Source: Lota lota
Lineage: Eukaryota > Chordata > Actinopteri > Gadiformes > Lotidae
DNA length: 64,000 bases
Assembly: GCA_026745465.1 (NCBI GenBank)
Contig: JACYXH010000278.1
Location: forward strand, 1,412,720-1,476,719
Direction of reading: 5' to 3'
Shown here: piece after piece, positions 11,372-23,010 of the stretch
Layout: each line of letters starts with the position of its first letter
Position numbering within the stretch: position 1 is the stretch's first letter
Translations under genes and position numbers: made by a program
The notes under the pieces: generated by a model
Database searches by the model: none
What the model saw: the letters and a program-made list of their open reading frames with translations, nothing else
What the model was told of the DNA's origin: nothing

Positions 11372-14300
11372 GCCAGTAGGGCTGAACGGTATGGTGCAAA
11401 AATAAATTATATTGTTATTATTTTGACAGATATTGTATTTGCGAAACATTTCAGTATTAGTGCGAATAATTATTTTGCATCACAATTAAATTTTCACTGA
11501 ATAACTATTAAAATCATGATTTGATATTTGTTGGGGTCTACACCAAACAAACATAATGTCTTTCATTTGGACAAAAAAATTGTAGGTCAGGGGTTCTCTG
11601 CAGCACTACAGTATTTCGTTCATTACGGTGTCCTGAATTTACATTCACACATTTTACCCTTATCAAAAAATTGCAGCTCCTGCGATTTTTGATATTGCAC
11701 TTCGCCATCTTGCAATTTCGTTAATATTTTGATGAATCGTTCTCCCCTAACACACACTCCTTCAAACTGTTTCCTTGGTCTTGCGCTCACCTGTAAAAGG
11801 ACCACTTCAGCAGGAAGAGCTTGGCGGCCTTGGGGAAGGCGGCGCTGTGCTGGTAGGGCTTCAGGACCTGGGAGACCACCCCGTCCAGCCAGGCAGCCCA
11901 CTGCTCCAAGGAGTTCTGCTGCTGCAGCGTGAGCTTGAAGTCCTGCTCCAGCCGCTGCACCACGCGGTCCTCACAGCGGCACACCCAGGACGCCTGCTCC
12001 TGGAGGGGGGAGACAGAGGCTCAGGGGGGGACACCCCTGGGGGTACTATAGAGTAGTGGTCTTCAACCTGGGGGTCTGCATTTTTGGTTGTTTAATTATG
12101 TTTTTAATAAAATGTATATTGCAGTGTTGCTTCAACATATGCACGCTATTTATCACAAAATCATCTGGAATTATAATGGTCACCCAGCTTACTGAATAGG
12201 GGGTAAGAAAAGGGAGTAAGAAGAACAAACTAAGCATTATGGCAATATATACTATAAGGGAGTGCAACAAAGAAATTAGTTTTTTGAACAATGTAAGGCC
12301 ACGCCCAAATTGAAAATGAATTGTTATCCATCCAACGCCAGACTGGTATTTATTGTGAAACGCAAACTTGAATATCTGGATGATCTCAAGAGGCTAGGAA
12401 ACGGCACTCCCGTTGGTAAAACAAACAACCACTGCTCTGCCGGTGGAAATGAGAAACTACTCTCCATATGCAACCCTTGAAGCCTAACCCGCAGAGATCT
12501 TGACACATGCCAGTGGGAGGATAAGTACCAGTAGTAGAAGTAGAATAGTAAGTAGTTATGTCCCAAAGTTTGTAGAGAATAATACAGGAAGAAAGAATAA
12601 TATGGCCTAAGAATAACAATAAATGCTGCCTGCAGCACTCGCTGATTATGAAATTTGACTTATAATTGTTAACACTATTAGGAGTCAATTTGAGTCTTAT
12701 AAATTGACATTTGACTGAATGTGCAATGACTTGTACAAATGCATACATATTTATGAATCCTGCGGTTTTCTGGATAAAAAGCACTGTAATGTTTACATTT
12801 CTCAACTGATTTCAATGAGTCATTTATATATTCATGGTTTTATGATCTACATGAAAATAAAAAGTTTTGTGTCCAGTTACTTCGAATGTCTATAGTAGAT
12901 TATAGCGTCTAGCAGCTATAATCCCTGCTAGACGCTCAAGAGAGGATTGTGTATCAACGTTTGGCTGACATGAAGGGAATTACTTTTGTAGAGGAAAATA
13001 ATTAATTGTATTGTTGGGTATGTCATGTTGGATTTAGCTTATTTTCCTTGGTTAATACTTGGGGAGATTTCCCTACATAATATAATTGAATTAATTTAAC
13101 ATAAATATTGCTATTTATTTTTAATAATTATGACATAATACTAATTATTAATATAAATATGTATAGGTATTTAGAAATATATATATATATATATAGGTAT
13201 AGGTACTTATGTGAAATGTAGAACTTGGATTCATACATATGAATAGATTTGTACAAATCCTAGCCCAGTCATTCAAATGTCAATTTATCAGACACAAGTA
13301 AACTTTTACTTGACACAAGTTGACTCTCTCTCCATAGGGGCATACCTGTACGTTGGCGAAGTCCACGCGGTTGAGGTCGGAGAGCATCTGGTTGATCTGA
13401 GCGGTGTTCTGCAGCACGGCGCGGGCCGCCTGGGCCAGGTGGTTCAGGCTGGTGTAGCGACGCAGCGTCTGGGCAAACGCACTGGCGGACGTCACCTGGC
13501 CACAAGTAGGAACATGAGGTAAGACCCCAGCCACCCACCTGGAGCAGGCGTGGATGTAGTGGTCAGGGCTCTATGCTGACCTTTCTCCCTGCCAGCACTG
13601 TGCTTCTGAGTTGGACTTTTTAGGGGCACAGTCCACCGAAGAAGGAGCATAACTAAGTATAATACGTGCAGAGTCAAAATAGAGGGATCAATAACTGTTT
13701 ATTTCACTCTTAGAATAAATAAGTGAAATTTGGCTGCTGCCATTTCTATTTAATTGTTTAATCCAATTGTTAAACATTAAACATTTATATCCGAATAAAC
13801 GTATGCAATGGTATTGTAATGTTTTTAACAAGCCCGCTCTGGGTGTTCTCTAAGCCACTCAATTTGGAAGTGCGCGCCGGTTCCGGGGATTAACACGGAT
13901 GGGCACACAGGAGAACGGGACAAATGCATTGGCAGCTGACGTTAATACTCAGGTGTATAAGTAAGTTAAAAGCTTTACATCACGTATTGAAATTCCTGCT
14001 CAAAACCTGAACCGATGTGTTGGACATTACAGGAACTTATTTTAAAAAGGGGAATCATAGCAATGAAACAAGTGGAAAAATCACTGTTAATTTTTTGTTT
14101 CTCACCAGTTGCCAAAGAAGTGCAGCGTTATCATTAATTTAGTCTCTCCCTCCAGGTGAAAAATAGTCCCTGGAGTTTGTGTTTTGTTCTTGGATGAGCC
14201 GGTGCATCACCAGCTTCCAACTCCTGGCATAGCGTTAGCGTAAGCACCCGGTCTCCACCGCTGCAATAGCCACACACTGCTTCAAGTCACTGCTCGTTGA

Positions 14301-17300
14301 AGTGATGTGAACGGTCCATTTTCAGAGTTATCTTGTGATTCTTTTGAAAAGAGTTGTCAGTCTCAAGCAGTTTCGTTTTCTGCTGCGAACGTGTTAAATG
14401 TGGCAAAACAGATTTATGAACTACACCTCCCATATACTATCTGTGTGAAGTGGGATATTGGCTGCTATTCTTCGGTCAGTCGGCAAACCTGTGGTGCTAT
14501 GTGTGAAAGCCGGTAACGTGATCCATTTTATTTTAATTCAAAAATAGAAATGACACTCGCACATGTGCTCCTAAATGTAAACTCATGTTTGCACACGGGA
14601 CTTTTTACTCGCATATGCTAGACAAATGGTTGCACTGTAGAGCCCTGCGTAGTGGTACAGATATACAAATACATATACACAGGCACACATGTGTACACAC
14701 ATACACACACACAGACACAGACAAACGCATACACACACATGTAAACACACACACATACACAGGGGGAAGGGTACCTTGATGCGGACCATCTCTTCGGGGA
14801 TGTTCATCATGGCGTTGGTCAGCCAGCTCTCCAGACTCTTGGCGAAGTTACGGATGGCTTGTGTTAAGGCACCTAGAGAGGGGGAAATTCAAGAGCTTGA
14901 AGATGCTGTGTGTGTGATAGAGTCTCGCATTGACAGGATGTTGACAGGACACAACTGTACTTGGGCTTATTGCTTATTGCTTGACACAATAGATGTGAGG
15001 CCTGGATGTGTAGGTCTGGATGTGAGGTCTTGATATGAGGTCTGGATGTGAGGGATTGATGTGAGGTCTGGCTGTGAAGCATGATTGTGAAGCCTGGATG
15101 TGAGGTCTGGATTGGAGGAATGGATGTGAGGCCTGGGTGTGAGGCCTGGATGTAAGGCCTGGGTGTGAGGCCTGGGTGTGAGGCCTGGATTGGAGGAATG
15201 GATGTGAGGCCTGGTTGTGAGGCCTGGATGTGAGTTCTGTGAGCGCAGGGAGGGTCTTACTGGGGATGGGCCTGAGGACGTCAGGGATGAGGATCTCCAC
15301 CAGCGCCTGGTACAGGCTGTTGTCACAGTCTCGGCTCCAACGCAGCACAGGCTCGTACTTACAGAGCACCACCAGACAGGACTTGGGCAGACGCTTCTCA
15401 GACTCGTCGTGGCTGGACAAGAGAGAGACACACGGCCGCTGGTCAGCCATTAACGTCATTGATATATGAGATGGAAAGATTACAATGCAAGTGAACCTGG
15501 ATAAGTTTGGACCCAGATCTGGGTGAGTGGTACATGAGTGTGTGTGTATGTGTGTCTTACACAGCCAGTGCAGCGGAGTCAGCAGGCTGATTCTGGCTGA
15601 ACCTCCAGAAGGTCTTCCACAGCGTCTCCACCAACGTGAACTGCAAGTTGACGATCACATCCAGGATTGCCTGGATCAAGAACACGGATCAGCTCTCACT
15701 TAATTAATAACTAGTAATTCATTTAGGACCACAATGCTCATATTGTTAGGAAATTATGAAATTATAATGCAAAAACTCAACCATGCTCTCATATAGTCAT
15801 ATATTGCAGTGAATTCCAGGGTCAGAAAAACAATAGCCCTGCCATCTTTTCACTCCTTCAGCTGTAGTTCCCTTGTTAGATGTTGTTCCACTTAACAGTT
15901 TCCCAAAACTGACAGATGGGGGACATTTACTTTGTTAACCTAGATATTCTCTCCCTGTTCTTTGTCTGTCACGAGACCTCAAGTCCCGGCTGTCTACCAG
16001 CGTTCGTTCGCGGCCATTTGGGTCTCAGGAAGTCCCCTTCACTGACCACAAGGTCAAAGGTAGGATGGACTGTTCAGCATGGATGTTGAGCCCTGGTTTA
16101 CCTCACAGTGTTCTCTGTAGAGCAGCTGGAAGCTCTTGATGTGCTCCAGCTCTACGCCCTCAGGCAGAGCCTTCCCCTGCAGGTCGATGACCGGGAACTC
16201 TGGCAGGGCTCTGGATGCGTCTGGAGACAAGAGAGGAACCCCCCTCCCCTTTAAAACCACAAGCAAGCATAACAGCAAAACCAGCAGCGATTTTCTAACT
16301 TGAAAACAGAACTGATACCAAGGACGCATTCATTAACCACGAAAGCTACGCATATACGGACTGCGCCATGGCTGATTGGAAATGTAGACCCGTGACATGA
16401 TTAATTTGTATGTGTGGACTAGGTGTCATCAGCCATGTGAGAACTCACCGAGGAACTGTTGGTACTGCTGAACCTGGGCGCTGATGTCAGAGAGCCCCGC
16501 CCCGTGTTGCTGCTGCTGTTGCCCCGCCCCTGATCCTGTGCCATTGGTCATTCCCTCTATCTTCTGCACCGGTTTCAACCTATGTCAGGAGGAGAGAGCA
16601 GTTGTCAAGTTACTCTTGTCTTTGAGGCGAAAGTCATCATGGATACTTATAGGGAGCAGGATACTCTAGTGGTTACGGTGTTTAGGACTCCGAGCAGTTC
16701 GGGTTCGAAGCCCAATGTCCGCAGTCTACCTGTAGGCATTCTTGAGAAAGAATCCAAACCCATACTTGTTCATTAGCTATGTAGCTTTGGATACAAACGC
16801 CTGATAATGGAGTAAATAGCACTAAATGGCAAATAGCAAATAGATGTAGTCTTCCGTATGGAAATAATCGCCAGCTCCCACCGTTTCCTGTGTGTGAGAG
16901 AGCCTACAGGACAGCGTGTACTGTACCACCAGAGTGGCGTGCAGTGTTAGTACCTCTGTTTCTGGGAGAAGGGCTGCTGCCTCATGGCCAGGTGCTGCTG
17001 GTCCTCCATCAGCCGAATGAGAGATGAGCTAGCCTTGATCCTCAGGCCATAATAGTGGTACTTCGAGTTACCCCTGCCGTAGGGAGGAGACACACAGGGA
17101 TCTTATATGCAGGATTGTGTGTGTACACTACTGTGTTCATCTGCAAGAGTCTCCAGTATTCAATGGGATTTCATTGCAGGTAGCAATCTTAGATCGTCCT
17201 TAATGTTTGTCTTTTTTGGGATAATGAAACAAGATATGAGGGTGACACACTCGTGTGAAGTTCAGTGATCCAACCATTCACATAGATGAGTTAAGAATGG

Positions 17301-19111
17301 TGTATCTGTTCAGGCTGTTGAAAACCAACTAATACAAAACATTACTTTCAGTTTTTGTGTATATATACAGTATATTGTTTGTGTATATACATGTGTATGT
17401 ATTCATATATTCTGTCTATAAACAGGTCTGTTCAAGAATGACACATTTGTATCCACCATGAGCCATGAACTTAAGTCTGCCCTCTTAAAGCAAGGAGAAA
17501 ACCATTGCATGCTGGGCTGGAAAGCTCACTACAATAAAACCTTTTGCTGCAGTAATATGGCTATGGGTGCGCGTGGAGAAAGCTATGCACATGTCTCTCT
17601 TACCGCGTGCCCAGGCGGCGCGTGCGCAACCCCATGAAGACGGAGCGGATTAGCTTGCCGAAGGAGGCGGCGTTGACGGGCTCCAGCTTCTGCTCCTGGC
17701 AGTGCAGCAGGTAATGGCAGTAGAGCGTGGAGCGGGGCAGACTCACGCCTTCAGCCGTCTCGTAGTTGTCCAGCAACCACTGTACCTGGCACACAGGCAG
17801 GGGCAGACAGCCAGGCTGCAGCAGTTAGCAAAGGGAGGCAAGTGCTGGAGATCGGAAGAAAATTACACTCTAAATACAGTGTGCACACTGAGGAGGCATA
17901 CACATATTGGAAAATAATAGGAGATTGAAATAAATGCATTCAGACGTGATTAAAACAAAGCGTTTAATCATTTTGTGTATCCTGGGTTGCATTTTTTCAA
18001 ACATAAAAAACATGATAACCGTAAGATATAATTGTTGTTTGCGTGCCGTGGCATACAATGTTGCTATGCAATGAGATTGATGGGGCAATAATCATATCAG
18101 GTGATATGAAATGAGTGGAATGAGTCCCATGCAATGGAATGATAGGAAGCATGATGAGGTCATGGTTGTGTTGACCATGAGGAGCAAATCAAAGTTAAAA
18201 AAATAACACTTTTTGCAAAACCACAAGCGCGCACAAAAGCTAATCTTATCCGGATCAACTTCCCAGTCAAATCCCTACTTCAGCAGAACTTTTTACTGTG
18301 TTTCCCGCTGGACTTCAACACAACGATGACATCATCAGCGTGCGCCACCAGAACTTCACAGGGTTGGAGTGGGGGTGAGGGTAGAACCAACAATCAAGAG
18401 GAGAGAATGGGCTCCTGCGCTTGGCACCTCTGCATACCTTCTTGTCTGCCGACGGCACGTTACTCTCCTCTCCCTCGGTAATACTCACGGTGGCCGGGGA
18501 GGCACGGGCTGCAAGTGAGTAGCTCTGACCGTTTCCGCCTGACCCTCCTCCTCCTCCTCCTCCAACCCCTCCTGTGCTGCCGCCGCTGCTGCTGCTGCTG
18601 CTCCCGCTCAGCATGTAGCCCCCCTGGATCACGTAGCTCCCCGTGGCCGCGCCGCCGTTGGTGCCGGCCCCGTCTGCCCCACCGTTGGCCCCGGACGCCA
18701 CCGCCGCAGCCCCCGTCACGGCCCCCGCCACGGTCTCCCCGGCCCCTGCCGCCACGCTGGTGGGCTGGGCAACGAACATGGACACGCCCCCCGCGGAGCC
18801 GGCTGTGACCGACACGGTGAGGGGGGTGCCGGGGGTGGAGGCCTGGGTGGTGCTGGCCTCGTAGTACTGGCCCGCCGTCGTCTGGGTGTATAGGGGCGCA
18901 TCGGCATAGGAGAAGCTACCGGAGCGGCTGGCCAGGAGGCGAGAGAAAGGAGGAGGAGGAGGAGGAGGAGGAGGAGGAGGAGGAGGAGGAGGGGAGGGGG
19001 GAGGCAGGGGATGTTAGGGAGTTGTCCTGCCAGGAGTGCCCCCCCACCGACTCCCCCTCCAAAACATGCGCAATAGGCTGGCAACCAGATGGGGGAGACA
19101 GACCTACTGTA

Positions 19112-19148
<37 letters not shown>

Positions 19149-20375
19149 GGGGGGGGGGGATTCTTACATAGTACTGGTGGTGTAGTTGGTGTCTCCTCCT
19201 TCTACATACTGAACCTGGTTGGTGTACACGTGTTGCACCTGGGTCAGTTGCTGCTGCACCTGAGGAACACACACACACACAATAAGATAACCTCCTCAAG
19301 CATTTATTACACTAACCAAATCAAACAAAGTGCAACTCCAAGGTTAATTAGAATCCTCCTCCCTACCTTAGTAAAATAGCAAAAATGACATTCTCTGTCC
19401 CTTCCTCCTCCCTTCTCCCTCCCTCTCTTTGTCTCTCCCTTGTTCCTTTCTCTCTCTACCTCATTCTCCATTCGCCTCTCCCTTGTTCCTCTCTCTCTTT
19501 CTCTTCCTGACTCCCTTTCATCCTTTCCCTTTGTCTCTCTCCCTCCCTTCACCTCGCTCTTCCCTGACCTACTCTGGGGAGCGTGGCCTCCTCCAGCAGC
19601 AACAGCAGCGGCAGCAACGGTGGCTGACCAGGGCCTAAGACATCGGCCTCTGGCGCGTCGAAGCCTCCCACTATTTCTACCTCCAGGCCTGCCCCAGAGA
19701 GCAGGGCAAGGGTGTAGGGCGACCAGGCCAGGCAGGCTACGGTTGACCCGCTGTGCTGCTCATTCTGCTCCCAAGCTGCCTGCAGGCCGCAGGTAAGGAG
19801 CTGGAAGCCAGTAGTGGTAAAGTTCAACCCACACAAGGGTTTTTTGTTGTGGGTTTGTTTTCCTCAAATGAATCTACAATGTATCCTGATGTGAGTGGTT
19901 AAGTTCTGAAAGCAGCCACTCCTATGCTATGCCTACCAGCGCCTGCATTGATCTGCTGACCCTGCGCATTGGGCGGAGCTGACAGGAAATGAAAATAAGA
20001 GCCCTCCCTTGTATTTTGACTAACCCATGTATATTAGCCGTGTGCAGCAGCACAATTAATGAGGGGACTTTCTCTGAAAACCCAGATTTGATCACCAATG
20101 GTCCTTAGAAATAGATAGAAGCCAACAGTCGTGGGGGTGGGTGAGGGGTGGTATGTGTGTGTTTGTCTTCATTTGGGTTTACCTCCTGGCTGATATGGAC
20201 AGGCTGTAGACTGGTGACCGTGAGCTGGGTGCCGGGTTCAGCCTTTGCTATCTGAGAGGTAGCCTGCACGACGGACCGCTGGAGGAGCAACACAGACAAC
20301 ACACTTTACACAACACCCTCCCCTGCCATGTTCATGTACGCACGTTATATCAGAGCCCCTTTGGCGGGCTGTGAA

Positions 20376-20462
<87 letters not shown>

Positions 20463-21323
20463 GGCTTTCACCTGCTGAGCAGTCTGCACCTGTTGGACCA
20501 CCTGTGTGGGAACGCCTGTTTGGACCACGACTGGAGGGGGGCTGGAGTCTGAGACGCTGTCGCTGGACTGAAGGGATCCCTCTGGCGGAGAAAGAGGAAA
20601 TGGAGGATTTCAGTTCTGTATATTAACTACTGGGCACTCGTCTCCTGGACTGGCTGATTTACATAGCAGTTTCACTATGAATTAATCAGACACACTTCCC
20701 CAAAACATCTAGCTAACAAACTAACTTTCACTACTAGTAGGAAATGTGTCGACTTAAGCACCTCAAAGAGTTTTAATATGGTTTGTAAATTATCCATGCA
20801 CAAGGTCTCTACCACATTTTGTCATTCACAAACTTTTGAATGGGACATTTAAGCGTTTAAGGCAACTGTGCTGCTTTAGTAGATGTATGAATAATACTGA
20901 GAATACTGAGATAAAAGGGGGTAATTGAGTGGGTTGCTACACTTACCTGTACATTAACCTGTCCAATCTGGCCTTACCTGTGACTGTGACCACAATGTAC
21001 TGTGGCGTGCTCTGAGCGTTGCCCGTCTGTGTGGGGGAGCCCTGGATTTCTGCGGTCACATACTGGGTCTGGGCCACTACCGCCGTTTGGGGGGCCTGGC
21101 TGCCCCCGACCGGTTTCTGCCCGTCGATGGTGGGGCTCTGAGCGTCGCCGGACGCCCCCGGACCCCCTGGCGTGCTGGCAGCGGGGGACCTCTGGATCTC
21201 AGCCAGGTACTGAGTGGTGGTGGTGGCGGAGGTGGCCACTGTCACCGACGACATGGAAACGCCGGGGTCCCCTTGGGGTTGACTCGCCGGCTGTATCTCT
21301 CCCACGTAGCCTGAGGTGGCCAT
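10088..21323 (-). CDS. rfx1: RFX1, regulatory factor X winged-helix transcription factor
   Basis: RFX1 binds X-box DNA as a dimer and controls ciliary, MHC and other genes. Coding exons (minus): 21323-20978, 20581-20472, 20278-20183, 19259-19168, 18927-18489, 17785-17604, 17073-16954, 16579-16449, 16220-16102, 15670-15561, 15412-15261, 14872-14775, 13495-13346, 11999-11791, 10714-10561, 10416-10371, 10251-10088. They total 2718 nt, 905 residues; all phases close. The N-terminus is Gln/Thr/Val-rich ([19 protein letters not shown]), followed by Ser/Gly/Ala-rich sequence. The winged-helix domain (residues 362-437) includes [28 protein letters not shown] and KYHYYGLR. The conserved dimerization region follows ([54 protein letters not shown]), then an acidic Glu run near 851. 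These blocks fit RFX1 better than RFX2/3. It is shorter than human RFX1 (979 aa as I recall), mainly in the N-terminal Gln-rich part. Whether it is the a or b paralogue is not determinable. Confidence 0.95.
11065..11275. repeat. Direct repeat, copy 2 (partner at 8145-8345)
   Basis: Lies in the rfx1 intron between coding exons 11999-11791 and 10714-10561. It is colinear with 8145-8345 and is followed immediately by an (AC)n run at 11319-11368. Confidence 0.75.
11319..11368. repeat. (AC)n microsatellite in an rfx1 intron
   Basis: About 50 nt of uninterrupted AC dinucleotide. No coding potential. Confidence 0.95.
14998..15238. repeat. Minisatellite in an rfx1 intron
   Basis: Tandem degenerate units of about 13-20 nt built around GAGGCCTGGATGTGAG and GGTCTGGATGTGAG fill nearly the whole intron between exons 15412-15261 and 14872-14775. 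The array runs to about 23 nt from the donor of exon 15412-15261, so length changes here would alter a short intron. Confidence 0.8.
16660..16800 (+). mobile_element. tRNA-derived SINE fragment in an rfx1 intron
   Basis: Contains an A-box-like CTAGTGGTTACGGTG and, about 35 nt later, a B-box-like GGGTTCGAAGCCC, the spacing of an RNA polymerase III promoter. It then has CTACCTGTAGGCATTCTTGAG, which also occurs in the relative at 42235-42360. The family name is not assigned. Confidence 0.6.
18438..18488 (-). other. rfx1: Possible alternative 51-nt exon extension of rfx1 (tandem in-frame donors)
   Basis: After residues RASPAT there is a consensus donor ACC/GTGAGT at 18489/18488. A second donor AAG/GTATGC follows 51 nt downstream at 18438/18437. 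Both are phase 0 and both join to the VQWLLDNY exon. The extension encodes 17 residues ([17 protein letters not shown]) exactly at the start of the DNA-binding domain, where RFX2 and RFX3 also show an isoform insertion. Usage is inferred from sequence only. Confidence 0.5.
18946..18993. repeat. (GGA)n tract in an rfx1 intron
   Basis: A purine triplet run GGAGGA over about 45 nt. On the transcribed strand it is the (TCC)n polypyrimidine tract before the acceptor of exon 18927-18489, so it probably serves as an oversized polypyrimidine tract. Confidence 0.7.
20379..20461. repeat. (TG)n microsatellite in an rfx1 intron
   Basis: Uninterrupted TG run of about 83 nt, ending 11 nt from the donor end of exon 20581-20472. 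A shorter (TG)n with a G run is at about 19114-19160, 7 nt beyond the donor end of exon 19259-19168. Confidence 0.97.
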
Positions 21324-22779
21324 GGCTCCACCTGGGAATCACCACCGGTAAGGCAAATGCAACCACATAAAACAATATTAATGTTCATTAACCACTTAGC
21401 CAATCCCATTTTTGAGACCCATTGTTGGTTAATCATCACACCTGTCTAAACCCCTTTTTCCTAGCCTACAAGTGCATTCATGAAACCCCTCCGTTTTGAG
21501 GAGAAGTACCTGGAACGATAATAATTAGCTGTGCTAAAAATATTATTTCATGTGTTTAGTTTATATCGTGTTTATTGACCAAACTGCACAAGCTCTTCAT
21601 AATGATATATACCTTATGGCAACTCACCTTTTGAAGTGCTTTGAATTTAATTTTGTAGAAAATATAAATCGTTTTTATATTATTACCACTACTATCATCA
21701 CTTATACTGCTGCTAAAAATACAATAAAATGACATTTGAATTCCTATTATTATTCTGACCCATATTAATGGATACTACTTTATTGCTTAGTCGTTCTCTT
21801 TGAAAGGAGTTGTGGGGGAGGCGTACTGACTGGAGGAAGCAGTGTGGTGTCACATTACCTGTAATGTGATCACAATATACACCGTTAATTTATTCACTGG
21901 CTTTCCTGACAACAATGCCAGTCATTTAATGAATGGGCTAGTTCGTTTTTACAGTTACAGTTGTAGTTCTACGTATGAGTATGAATGCAGTCTACTCTAC
22001 AGACTTATACAGACAAAAAAAAAGATGACTCCCAACTGCTTGGAGAAATCTAATTACACGCACCTACAAAGTAAAAACGCCCTTCCCTGCCACGCCCCTT
22101 CCCTATTCAACTTCTGACACTTGACGTTTGTGCCGTCGTGGCTTTCACCTTTGTATGGATTTCTAAATAAGCATAGCATCAAATCAACACCCGAAGAACA
22201 AAAGGTGCAACATAACTTGTATCCCATTCCATTCTAGTTTTAATAATGGCAGCAAAGTTGGCCGCACGTTAAAGGTAGCTGGAGATCAGCAAGTGGCCAA
22301 TTCACACCCAACTAATCGAAGCATTTCATAGTGGAATACCATCTAAATGTGTCAGTTGCTCGGTTAGTGGTGATCAGAAACATGGGCTGTCCCCGCTGAC
22401 CATGAATATCAGCACATGTCGTCCTATCGTAACAGCAGCAATGAAAATACAGCCAGCATAATGGCTAACCTAAGCATTGATAGTAAGAAATCTGGTCTCT
22501 ACAACAACCGCCATTTTGTACCCTTTGCATTTGACATCGCCATAACAACGGCCTGCCTGAGCATGCATCCGAGGAAGCGTCGGCATGGCAAGCACATTAC
22601 AATGTACACCGAATGAATAGCGAGCACAAATCAACACGGTCAACGCATAGGCTTGGGTGATTATTATTAATCAAGCAGCTAGCTAACCGGCTAACTTTAG
22701 CTTACATTACAATCATGTTTTGGCTACTGAAAGAACCAGGAAAACGGCGGAATATTAATTTAAAGACTGCCTGTAATTA

Positions 22780-23010
22780 ATGTATTTAAAATATGCTTAG
22801 AGCTTCACCTCTGTTTCCAAGTGAACTTTCCAGCGGTAAATTGTTTTTATTTTTAAGGATTCGTTTGTTGTTGTTGATTCTCGTTGCTGGGGTTCTTGTC
22901 GCCACGGCTACCGCGGCTATGGCGCTTCGTCCTCACCAGGGCAACTGTTGCTACCCACCCGCTTTCTTCCCTCCCCCTTCATTGTTCTGATTGGCCAAGC
23001 GCTCCGAATT
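22780..23010 (-). promoter_or_regulatory. rfx1: Candidate rfx1 promoter / noncoding first exon region
   Basis: The rfx1 start codon follows an acceptor-like TTCCCAG/GTGG close upstream, implying a noncoding first exon further right. Near 22800-22990 the DNA becomes GC-richer. It has a donor-like GAG/GTGAAG (minus) near 22806 and an inverted CCAAT box (ATTGG on plus at 22990-22994). A GGCAAC-T-GTTGCT pair near 22938 resembles RFX half-sites in everted order. Assignment is tentative. Confidence 0.3.

Noticed and set aside
14585-14810. MCVCVCLHVC-type ORF near an rfx1 exon
   Set aside because: Repeat-derived reading of CA-rich intron; only 14872-14775 is exon.
18515-18808. Plus-strand Pro/Arg-rich ORF across the rfx1 Ser/Gly exon
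   Set aside because: Antisense of a GC-rich rfx1 exon; no domain and no splice context.
22938-22955. RFX autoregulatory X-box in the rfx1 promoter
   Set aside because: The half-sites GGCAAC and GTTGCT are present but in everted order, not the X-box arrangement, so not called as a binding site.
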